Of a DNA stretch of 64,000 bases, positions 51,458 to 62,300 are shown one piece after another (position 1 is the first letter of the stretch; each line of letters begins with the position of its first letter). The stretch is from Photorhabdus heterorhabditis (lineage in GTDB: Bacteria > Pseudomonadota > Gammaproteobacteria > Enterobacterales > Enterobacteriaceae). The DNA is taken from contig NZ_RCWA01000009.1 of NCBI RefSeq assembly GCF_018448905.1, positions 62,001 through 126,000 of the forward strand, given 5' to 3'. Both the position numbers and the translations under genes were made by a program. The notes beneath the pieces were generated by a model. The model searched no databases. It had not been told where the DNA came from and saw nothing but the letters and a program-made list of their open reading frames with translations.

Positions 51458-52263
51458 TATGCGAACTCCTGTAAATAGACATATTGTATAAACTGTGTAA
51501 CGTGACGAATAACGCTCTGAGGATCTTGAGTAATATAAAAATGGTCGCCGGCAACTTCCTGGCAGCAATACGAAAGGTTTTGCGAGTCATCTGCAAGCCA
51601 ATGATGCCACTGCTGAACTTCCATAGCAGAAGCTTCTTGGTCTTCGTTGCCATAAAGCAATAGCGTTGGTGTTTGCAGTTTTACTGAATCAGGTTGAATA
51701 ACATGGTGATAGTGCTCTGTAGCAAAAAAGTCAGCTCGTAGCATGGGTAAGAACAACTCAAGTAATCCGGGATCTTCTCGTAACATCGGACTGCAACCGC
51801 CGATATCAATCAGCTGTTCAATGAATTCATGATCAGGCAATCCGCTCAGTTGGCGGTGGGATTGAAGATGGGGTGCATGACACCCCGAAAGTACTAGTGC
51901 TTTGAGAGAACAATTATGCTGTTCAAGGCGTTGGCAAGTTTCAAAGGCGACCTGAGCGCCCATGCTATGACCAAACAGTATCAAGTTCTCTCTCTGTGCA
52001 GGAGTGAATGATACGATCAGATCGGCAAGTGATTGTGCTAATGGCTCAATCCGGGTGGCAGCATGTTCATTCATACGACTGTCATGTCCGGGGTAAATCA
52101 CCAGTGAAGCCGCGATATCTGAATTTTCCAATGTGAACCATTGGCGGAATGCACTGCTACTGCCCCCGGCAAAGGGGCAGATTAGCAATGTGTATTTCGG
52201 TTTGTCGTGAGTCGTCAGGCATGGACGAATCATCGGGTGTGTAGGGAGTAGCCACGTCATCAC
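51457..52263 (-). CDS. ybtT: Type II thioesterase of siderophore synthesis (YbtT/Irp4-like)
   Basis: 268 aa alpha/beta hydrolase. LLICPFAGGSSSAFRQW near the N-terminus, the serine motif FGHSMGAQVAFE and the C-terminal GDHFYI histidine are typical of editing thioesterases that clear misloaded carrier domains. Gene order matches yersiniabactin loci (irp1-ybtU-ybtT-ybtE). The start overlaps the ybtU stop by one base and its own stop overlaps the ybtE start. Confidence 0.9.
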   Translation of the reverse strand: MMTWLLPTHPMIRPCLTTHDKPKYTLLICPFAGGSSSAFRQWFTLENSDIAASLVIYPGHDSRMNEHAATRIEPLAQSLADLIVSFTPAQRENLILFGHSMGAQVAFETCQRLEQHNCSLKALVLSGCHAPHLQSHRQLSGLPDHEFIEQLIDIGGCSPMLREDPGLLELFLPMLRADFFATEHYHHVIQPDSVKLQTPTLLLYGNEDQEASAMEVQQWHHWLADDSQNLSYCCQEVAGDHFYITQDPQSVIRHVTQFIQYVYLQEFA

Positions 52264-53357
52264 TATTTTTCCTCAGTTAGCATCAATTGGGCTGGATCAA
52301 TCCAGACTGGAGGTGATAAATCCTGGGTAACAGGCTCTCCCATAATGCGTAAAATTTGTTGCCATAAGTCTGCCAGCCGTAGTTGGTAGCCGTAGGCAAA
52401 AGCAGCGGGGCAGAGAGCGCCATTTAATACAGAACTTAAGGTATTGAGTAGAAACGCTACACCTTCAGCACCATCACATTCAAATGCTGTCATCCAGTTT
52501 TTGGTTGCCGGACAAAGAATTTGTGATGTTGTCTGATGCAGATAAGCTCCATACGGCTGACTGGCATTCAGGTAAAAGCTTTGCTCATTATTTAGATGAT
52601 TTGGCGCATGAAGAACTGGCGTCCAGATAACCGGTCCATAACTGGCTTCCTGCGTAAGATAACCGGCAGGCCAGATCAGCGTCATTTTATGCATGACCAG
52701 GTTATGCATGTCTGGATCACTGGGGTCCAGATAGGATTGAACGTTTAACGTTATCGTTGTATCAGCAAAGCTGAGTTCAAAGCAATGAAATGCTTTGCTC
52801 CGTTGACCGACATAAACTATCTCTATTTGTTCCGGGCAATGACATGCCTGTAATAACAGGTCGAGTGCGGAAAATAGTAACTGGCGGCTGGTTGTCAGAT
52901 AGCCACTTACCGGACGTTGCTGTGATAATTGGTTGATTTGTTGTGCCGCATGTAACCAGCTTCTACCGGCATGGCATTGACTGTAAAAGCTATTTACCCA
53001 AAACATAGCGGCATGTTGGTTGGCGGCTAACTGGTGTCTTTTGATGGCTTCGGCATCAAGCGGGTGTTCCTGAATGACAGAAATACCCCGCGTCAATAAT
53101 GCCTGGGTTAATTGGTCACCTTTGCCACCAATAACCTCTGCACGTATGACCACACAGGCAATATTGATGTCGTCTGGCAGTTCATCTAATGAGCGAAATA
53201 GGGGCACATTGAAATCACGGGCAAGTTGTTGTGAACGGGTACTTCCTTGCGCCAGAATCCCAGCCAATTCCAGATCTGGCCGAGGTTGTAGAAACGCATT
53301 AAGATACAGTTCGCCAAATTTTGAACCGACAATCAGAACTCGCCGTGGCTTTATCAT
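52263..53357 (-). CDS. ybtU: Thiazolinyl imide reductase (YbtU/Irp3-like)
   Basis: 364 aa of the Gfo/Idh/MocA-like fold with an N-terminal dinucleotide motif (RRVLIVGSKFGELYLNAF) and VIQEHPLDAEAIKRHQ in the catalytic region. YbtU and PchG reduce a thiazoline to a thiazolidine on the NRPS assembly line with NADPH. Its presence predicts at least one thiazolidine ring in the product. It overlaps the megasynthase stop by ATGA and is translationally coupled. Confidence 0.9.
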   Translation of the reverse strand: MIKPRRVLIVGSKFGELYLNAFLQPRPDLELAGILAQGSTRSQQLARDFNVPLFRSLDELPDDINIACVVIRAEVIGGKGDQLTQALLTRGISVIQEHPLDAEAIKRHQLAANQHAAMFWVNSFYSQCHAGRSWLHAAQQINQLSQQRPVSGYLTTSRQLLFSALDLLLQACHCPEQIEIVYVGQRSKAFHCFELSFADTTITLNVQSYLDPSDPDMHNLVMHKMTLIWPAGYLTQEASYGPVIWTPVLHAPNHLNNEQSFYLNASQPYGAYLHQTTSQILCPATKNWMTAFECDGAEGVAFLLNTLSSVLNGALCPAAFAYGYQLRLADLWQQILRIMGEPVTQDLSPPVWIDPAQLMLTEEK

Positions 53358-56300
53358 ATGTTCTCCTCCTTAACTGGCTCAATAGCTGGAACTGGATTCA
53401 GGATGTCTTTCAGACAGGTAACCAGAGAGCCGACATGTTTGTGTTGGAATAGACTGTAATGATCACCATCAAGCTGTGTCACATTAACTGGCCCGAAAGC
53501 CTGCCAGCCAAGATCCCTTGAGGTGATTGTGGTTGGATCAAGGTAATCCATAAAATCAGGTAATGCCTGTACTGCCCGGATAAGACAGAAAGGCTGTGAA
53601 GTCTGCGGTGGACAGTAGTTAAGCAATGCACTCAGATTATGGCGCCACACCGAGTAAAGGGCCGTCAGCGAGCTATCAATTTGTGCAGATTGTGGCAAGG
53701 CTGCGTGTAGTGCTTGAAGGAATGTTTCAGTGTTAGCCGCGATAGCGCCGTTATCCAGCTCCAAATCAGGGAATTGCCCCTGTAAATCGAGCAGGAAATG
53801 ACGATGGCAGAATGCATCATTCAGAGTCAAATCAGTGCGTATATTTGGCGCGAAACTATCAATCAGGATGCAATGAGAAACGCTTTCACCCACAGCCCGT
53901 AACTGATGCGCCATTTCATAGGCCACGAGTCCACCGAAAGACCAACCCGCCAGTGCATAAGGTCCTTTAGGCTGGAATCTACGGATTTGATTGATATAGT
54001 TAGTTGCCAGCGCAGCAACGGAAGGCTTATCGGTATTCAGGCTATCTGGCGCAAATGCTAACCCAATCATACGTTGGGCGTTGAAATTAGCCGCCAAATG
54101 GCGGTATCCCAGTAGATGACCACCAATAGGATGTACGATAAATAAAGCAGGTTGCTCAACGTTTCCTTTGTTCAGTATCACACCCTGGCAAGAATCTTCC
54201 GGTTGATGTTCAATAAATTCAGCCAATGAATGTACGGTATCGTAAGTTTGTAGCAGGCTGAGCGGGTATTGGCGATTGAACGTCTGGTTGATTTTCACCA
54301 TTAGCCGTACTGCCGCAAGGGAATCTCCGCCAAGAGTAAAGAAACTCTCATGCACGTTGATACCTTGTTGCTCTAATACCGATTCCCAAAGGCTTAATAC
54401 CGCTTGTCCGGTCGCGTTGAGAATCGTTGCCGATGGCATTGAATTAACTTCTTGCGCTGCTTCAACCAGAGTAACCAATGTGCGCCTGTTGATTTTACCG
54501 TTATCTGATACGGGGATCGTATCAAGAATGATAAATCGCTGTGGACACATCCAAACCGGCAAGGTTTGTTGCAACCAGTGGGGCAGTATCGGTAAAAGCT
54601 CTGTAGATACGGGGGCGTTGTCAGTTAAACGTAAGCCCGCGACGAGTTGCAATGCGCCAGTTGACGTCGTATGAGCAAACACTAATGCTTGCTGTATCTC
54701 AGGGTGCTCACATAAACAGTGCTCAATTTCGCCCAGCTCAATCCGGTAGCCTCGAATTTTAATCTGGTGATCATTGCGTCCCAGAAATTCGATATTACCG
54801 TCTGGTCGCCAGCGTCCTAAGTCACCAGTGCGGTAAAGTCGCTCACCGGTTTGAGGATGTGTGATAAATGCTTGTTCAGTTTTTTCTGAATCGGCCCAAT
54901 AACCCAGTGCCAGTCCTTGGCCGCCAATATAAAGTTCACCGGTTACCCAGACCGGGCAAGGTGAAAGCGCGGAATTAAGCACATAGAAAGTCTGATTAGC
55001 CAAAGGTTTACCATAGGGAATGCTACGCCAATTTGGATCAACTTGTGCGATAGGATAGGCGATAGACCATATCGATGCTTCGGTAGCACCGCCCAAACTG
55101 AGAAGATTTAGTTCAGGGTGGAGAGCATATAATTTTGCCGGCAAATGGGTCGGTATCCAGTCACCGCTCATTAATATCCAGCGCAGACTATCCAAGGAAT
55201 GTGGGTAGCTTCGGGCGTATTCCTCAAGCAGTTGCATAAATGCCGGAACAGAGTTCCAAACGGTAACCGATTCTTGTTGTAACCATGTCAGTAATTTATC
55301 GGGCTGCTTACTGTCACCAGGAGCAGGCATAACCAGTTTTGCTCCGCAACTCAGCGGGCCGAATAGGTCATAAACTGAGAGGTCAAATGTTAACTCTGAG
55401 ATTGCCAGCACGCTATCGTACTCGTTGAGTGCAATGCGTTGGTTAATATCAAGGATGGTGTTGACCGCGCTCTGATGATCTATCATCACGCCTTTTGGTT
55501 TTCCGGTAGAACCTGAGGTGAAGATGACATAAGCCAAATCCCCAGGGTGTATGGATAAATTATGTTCACCGGGATTGACAGGTAAGCGGTTAAGTAATGT
55601 TTCATCCAGAGAGATGACTTGCACATTGTCAGGCCAGCTTATCTGTTGAATAAACTTAGGTTGGGTCAGTACGGTATCAACTTCTCCTGAGGCTAATAGC
55701 TGATGGATGCGCTGTTGCGGATAACTCGCATCAATAGGCAGATAAGCTCGTCCTGCTAATAAAATCCCAATCACCGCGACAACCTGTTCCCAGCCTTTTT
55801 CCATCACCACGCCAATCAGAGATGAAGTCTGATTTTCCTGCGCTTGCAGATGAGCCGCCAGTGTCAGGCTTTGTGACCACAAAGTGTGATAGTCGATTTG
55901 ACGAGAGGCATCGACAACCGCAGTGTGTTGTGGGTAACGGTTTACTGCCTGTTCAATTAGCGAACAAAGGGTGTGTGGTGGAAATATGTTTTTTGTCGCA
56001 TTGCTGTTCTGGCACAACGTGCGATCACTTGCCGGCAGCCAGTCAGGAAGTGGGGCGCTCCATTGGTAATCCGGTTCGAGCAGAGCAACGATACTGGCTT
56101 GATAATGGGCAAACATGTTTTCTGCAACTTGTGGCTGGAACAGTTGCGGCAAGATTGTCCATTTTAGGGTGACACCCCCCTCTGTGCTGGGAATTAGCAT
56201 ACAATCAAGATAAACATGGGGTGTTTGTGCACCAAAAAGATTTAGTGTTCCTAACCCTGATAGCCCTTTAACCGCAATACCGGTCGTATCGTTGAATACG

Positions 56301-59300
56301 ATTGGCATTCCGGCGTTCAAGTTGTGATGATGCTGATTTTTCTCTCTGAGTACCAATTGCCCGTCAAACAGTGCATGTTGAAGATCCGATAACCACTGCC
56401 TTTGTATCCGGCTTACGGCATCACCGAAGCCTGTGATATTGCGTAAATCCACTTCCAACAATGATGTGGTAGACAAATTGCCGACTAACATATCGCAATG
56501 TTGTGGCATTAACAGGCGGTTGCTATGCAGGACATTGATAGTGAAATGCTCGTTGTTGCTCCATACCGACAGAATATGGGCAAATAGTGTGAGCATAACT
56601 TGTGAAGGGGATACCCGGTGTTTTGCTGCACGTTGTTGCAAACGCTGCCATTGTTGTGGGCTGATATATCCTGTCAGGCACTGTTGATCGAGCTGCTGTG
56701 ATTGGTGATCTTTCAGTGGTAACACCGGAGCGTCAGGAAGTGAAGGTAAGCGATCAAGCCAGTATTGCCGGCTTTGTTGCCAGGTTTCTCCGGTTTTTTC
56801 ATTCTCCAGTGCTTGAATATAGTCAGCAATAGTCGCCGCTGGCGGCTCTGGCTGCCAGTGAGGTTCCTGATACCAATGGTGTAAATCACGTAAGATTAAC
56901 GTCAAACTTTTTCCATCGACCACCAGCAGGTCGATAGTCAAATGTAATAGATGTGTCCGGTCATCAGTATGGTAGAGCGTTAAGTTAAACAGCGGCCAGT
57001 TGTCGCTGTGAACCCCTTGAGTACGCAGTGTGTCGCGGGCATTACTCAACTGTGTCTCGTGCTCATTCGGCATCATGTTACGGCAATCAATGACCGTCGG
57101 TGTATAGCAGGGCACTTCCGGCAGAATATGATATTGCCCATCTTTCACATAACCGCGTAATTGCCCATGATGGCTGATCACACGGTGCCAGGCAGTGGTG
57201 AAACGAGGCAGATCAAGCCCGTTGATAGCCAGTTCAGCGTAGAAATGGGCGATACCGTTACCAAACTGAAACAGTTGACTTTCTCCCAACCAATAAGCGT
57301 ATTGCAGTGCGGTGAGTGGCAGAGCTTGCTCTGCTGCTGGTTCAGTTTGATGTGGTGTGGCAGGTGGCGCTGAATTTGTCTCGATTATCCGCAAAGTACG
57401 GCAAAATTCACTCAACTTAGGATGTTCAAACAGTTGTTGCAGATTAGCTTGTTTATAACCTTGGCGGCGTAGTTGCACCACCATTCGGGTAGCAATTAAG
57501 CTGTCACCGCCACTTTGGAAAAAGTCACTGTGACGCTGTATGGGTTGAGAAAGCAGTGAACACCAGAGTGTGATGACTTGCTGTTCAATATCATGGAGTT
57601 GGTCATCTTCTGTGGTTATGCTCTCTTTAGTTGTCACTATCAGCGGTAATTGCTGTTGCTGCTGAATTCTTAGGTGGATGCCATCATGTAACACGTTACC
57701 TGCCGTAATCAGGTCATAACTGGATTCAGGATGCTGTGACCAGAAATCATAACGTGTATGTCCGGCAGGTGGCGTATGAAGATCATAATGCTCTATGTGT
57801 TCAGACGGGTGGCAAATTTGTACTAAAAGCGCGTTATAAGCAGCAAACAGCGCCTCAATAACACCCGGTTCTAGCACGTCATTCATGCAATACCAGTTAA
57901 ATAGCAGATTACCATCCACTTCCATGACTTGGTGATCTAGCCAGACTTGCGGAGTTTGGCTCAGAACAAAGACCGGATCGCCCAGTAATTGAGTGATGGA
58001 TTGTTTGATGGCGACCCCTTCCTGAACCATTCCTAACATACTGGTGAAAACTATGGGTGTCAGAGGTTGTCTGCTTTGAGCTTTATTATTTTGTTGGCTT
58101 TGTCGGCGGCCAAGTTCCCGCAATACTTCAACACCATTGACATGGTGATGACTCAGTCGTTGCCAGAGTAAGGCTTGGGTTTTTTCCATGCTGGCACGCA
58201 GGGAGGTTGTCTTGCGTAAATCAAAATCCATCAACATGACCGAGGTAAAATCACCAATCAGATTTTGAACTTCTGGATGAAAAGGCTGCCGGTTAAAGAA
58301 TGTCAGGTTGAGGGTAAACAGCGGATGACGGCTGTACCACTCAAGTGTATGCGCAAATAGTGTCAGCAGGCCAGCAGAAGGCGTCACGCCCCATTTTTTC
58401 CAGCTTTGTTTCAGTATCTGCCAGTCAGATTGTGCCAATCGACCTTCATAAGTCGTAAATTGTGGCTGACTACGCTGGGGCAGCTGTGGGTTCAACGGTA
58501 ATCTTGGCGCTGGGGGCAGTGAAGGTAATTGTTCCTGCCAGTATGCCCACGATGCCCGCCACTCTTTACTTGCACGTTGCGCTTGTTCTGCCATCACATA
58601 GTCGCGGAAAGTAAATGCTTGTGGAGCCAATGGTTGCTGGCGATAGGCAAGTTGTAGATCGTCCATCATGATCCGGAAACTCTGTACGTCAAACTGCAAC
58701 AGGTCCAAGTTCATATGTAAGCGACAATGTTCATTCGGTAGCAGCGAAACAGAGACTTCAAACAATGGCCACTGTTCGGCAGGTGGTACGTGATAGGACA
58801 GGGTATGGCGACGCTGAGCCAGTGTTTGTTCGCAAGCGGTGTTGCTCAGTGTACGCAAATCATCCTGTGATAAAGCATACCAGGGCGTTTCAGGCAAAAT
58901 CCTTTGTTGCCCATCTTCATCCACGACCATGCGCAACATGCCATGACGCTGAATTAAAGCATTCCATGCTTTTTCAAAACGCGGGATATCAAAACTATCC
59001 AGTGCCAGATCCCATTCAAATAAGACGTGACAAGCTACACCACCAAAATCAATGGCCTGAGTACGACCAATCCAGTAAGCGTGCTGAATTGGCGTCAGAG
59101 GGAATGGTGCATGACGCTGGGAACTGTCAATCATGATTTTAGGTTGAGAAGAGCCTACTGGCTGTTCAGGCAATGCGTCGCCAATCAGCTCATTCAGCCC
59201 TTTCAGCGTCATATTCTGATAAGCCACTCCAGCGGTTAATCTAAAGCCAAATTGCTGGTGGATGACCGCATTCAGCTCCAGGAACAGCAGGGAGTCTAAA

Positions 59301-62300
59301 CCGAATTGCAATAAATCCTGTTGTGGTTCCAAACGTTCAGGCTGTTCTAAGCGCAATAATGTTGCGACACGTTGACGCAACCAATTGAGCCGTTGTTCAC
59401 TGTCCTGATATAGCGTGTTATCAGTAGAGCGTGCAGGAGGAGACTTATCAGCCGTCTGGGTAATATCAGCCTGTAAGCGGCGCAAAATATCAGGATGATG
59501 TTCATCCAATCGCATTGCCAGATAGCAAGGGAATGCGGTACGCAGAGACTGATTGAAATGCCAGATACCTTCATTTGCGCTGAACGGTAACATGCCATCT
59601 TGCGCCAGTTTTTCTACTAATCGTCGGTCGCTAGCCATACCAATACCACCCCAAACGCCCCAAACCAACGCTTTTACCGTCAATTGATTTGATGCTGTCA
59701 GTGCTAAAGATTCCAAACAAGCGTTGGTGATTGCATAAGCACCTTGTCCCTGAGCACCTAGCATTGATGCGGCAGAAGCGTGAAGCAGTAGATATTGTGC
59801 ATGATGTTGTTGGAGCGCCGCTTGCAACGTCGATGCACTCTGAGCTTTGACGGATAACATCTGTGACAGACGTGGACGCTCAAGTTCTGCCAGCCGGGTA
59901 TGATCCGCTATTCCTACCGCATGAATCGCACCGGCGATACGATCTTCTTGTGCCAGCGTTTGTATTGCGTTTAACAGGGTTGGTGTATCAGTGACATCAA
60001 CGTGAACCCAACGTATTTCACATTCGGTACTCAGTGACAACTCTTGTACAAAAGCATCCCAGTCTGCATTTTGACGACGGGCAAACACAGCTATTTTACG
60101 GGCGCCTTGCGTTAGTAACCAACGGATAGAAATCTGACCGATACCGCCCATACCACCTGTAACAATGTGCCAACCTTGATGGGGAATCGACATCGGTTTT
60201 TGTGATAACGGTGATTGTTGTGATAACGGTAATGGTTGACGTTGTAAAACAGGTACAGAGACTTGATTCCCGCGTACTCTCAGCCAGCGGTTGTGTTTAT
60301 TCAAATAGCCGAGTGCCAATGACAAGGAGTTAACATTGTTGATATCAGCAATATCAATCGCCTGAATATGACGATGGGGATACTCTTCAACCGCGACACG
60401 TAGCAACGCCCAGACAGCATATTGAGCTGGGTTGATATCCTCTTTTGATAAGGTGGTTTCCGGTTGAGCGCGGCAGGTTACAACGGTTAACGGTGCTGTT
60501 TCGTTGTCTTTTAATGCACTAATAACCTGATCACATAATTCAATAACATCATTGCCTTCGAGCAGTAATAACGTATTTCCGCTTTCAGGCTGTAAATTAA
60601 TACCTGCCTGACGCCAGTGATTAATAATCTCGCCATTTGCAATTGAGGAACGGAGGGTATATGCCGTTGAAGATTGCTGTTTATCCGCCGTGTTTATTGT
60701 ACGCCAATGCAGGGCATAATGAGTCTCAGGGCATGGCTGTGGTGCAGGGAGCCATGATTTTGTCATGGATCGTGTTGCCACAAATTGGCAGGAAAGATCG
60801 GCACGATCACTCAACAGCGCGAATAAGCGTTCGCCAGCATAAATCAATGCGGGGAAAGTCGCGAGTAAACTCGCCTCCAATGACCGGCGTTTGGCATACG
60901 GCAGGGCATTGTGAGGACGATACATTTTACTTGTCGTTGGTCCGGTAACTTCCCGGTAATAATCTTGCTGGACACAATAAGTCAATAATTGTTCCAGCAA
61001 AGGACGCCAGCAAGGTTGCAGCCGGCCTGCCCGAATCGTGTCGATGGCACTGAAACCTTGTTCTGCATTACGCCCGATGCATTGATATACCAATGCATCG
61101 GTATACAGTGCTTGTAGGGTTGCCGCATCGGCGTTTTGCTCAATGGCAGGATCGAGCAGGGAATTGGCATCAAGCCCGGTATTGATATTGGCTGCGAGCG
61201 GCACAGATTCAGCCACAGGGAAGCTGTAATGCTGTTCATCAAATGGATAGAGTGGCGCATGGCATTTTTCCCCGGTGAGCGGGAAAAGGTGCTGCCAATC
61301 AAGATGTGCACCGGCACAGTAAAGTTGCATCAGTGCTGTTTGCTGAGCGGTCTCAGGGGAACGTTGACGCTGTGTACCAGCAACCCAAGTTTCTCGTGGC
61401 AGACTGACACGCCGCCCGATGCCCGTTAACTGGGCATCAGCACCAAACTCGACGAATAATGCAACACCTTGCTGGCGGGCAAATTCAACTGCTTGATAAT
61501 AGCGCACAGTCTGGCGCATATGGTTACGCCAGTAGTCTGGTGAACCTAATTGTTCAGAAGTTGCAATATTCGCTGTCAGGGTGGAAATCAGCGGAATTTC
61601 TCCCGATATCGGCTGTAAGCCGTTACAGCGCTGGGAAAATGCATCCAGAACTGAATCAAGCATGGCTGAATGTGCTGCACAGGCAACGTTAAGACGCTGG
61701 CAGCGGATCTGCTGTTGTTCCAGACGTTGTGCCAGAATATCAATTTCCACCTTTGTACCGGCCCAAACCCAGTGTTGCGGGCCATTGCAAACCGCCAGAT
61801 CCAATGCCAGTGAATGGGTAAAGGGAAGAATATCTTCTTCGTTGGCAAAAACTGCCAGCATTGCTCCCCCCTGAGAGCATTTTTGCATCAGTTTGCCCCG
61901 TACCGCGACTAGGGGCATCACTTGTTCAGGCGTGAAAATCCCGGCAACAGCCGCAGCGGCAAATTCTCCGACGGAGTGTCCCAGTACGTAATCAGGCTTT
62001 AATCCAAGCGCTTGCCAATGTACCGCCAGCGCAATTTGATGCGCCACAATTGCCGGTTGTGCGTATTCGGTGGTGGCTAATGCGGCATCATGCTCTCCGA
62101 ACATCACTGCTTTTAATGGTAATGCCAACTCGGATGTACAGGCCGCACAACAACGATCCAACATAGCCGAGAAAACAGGAGAGCTGGCATACATGGCTTT
62201 TCCCATGCCAGACCATTGACAGCCTTGGCCGCTGAATTGCCAGAGTTGTTTACTTTCGCTATTAACTTGCCCGCTAAAAATGTTTGGCGTTGGGTTATTG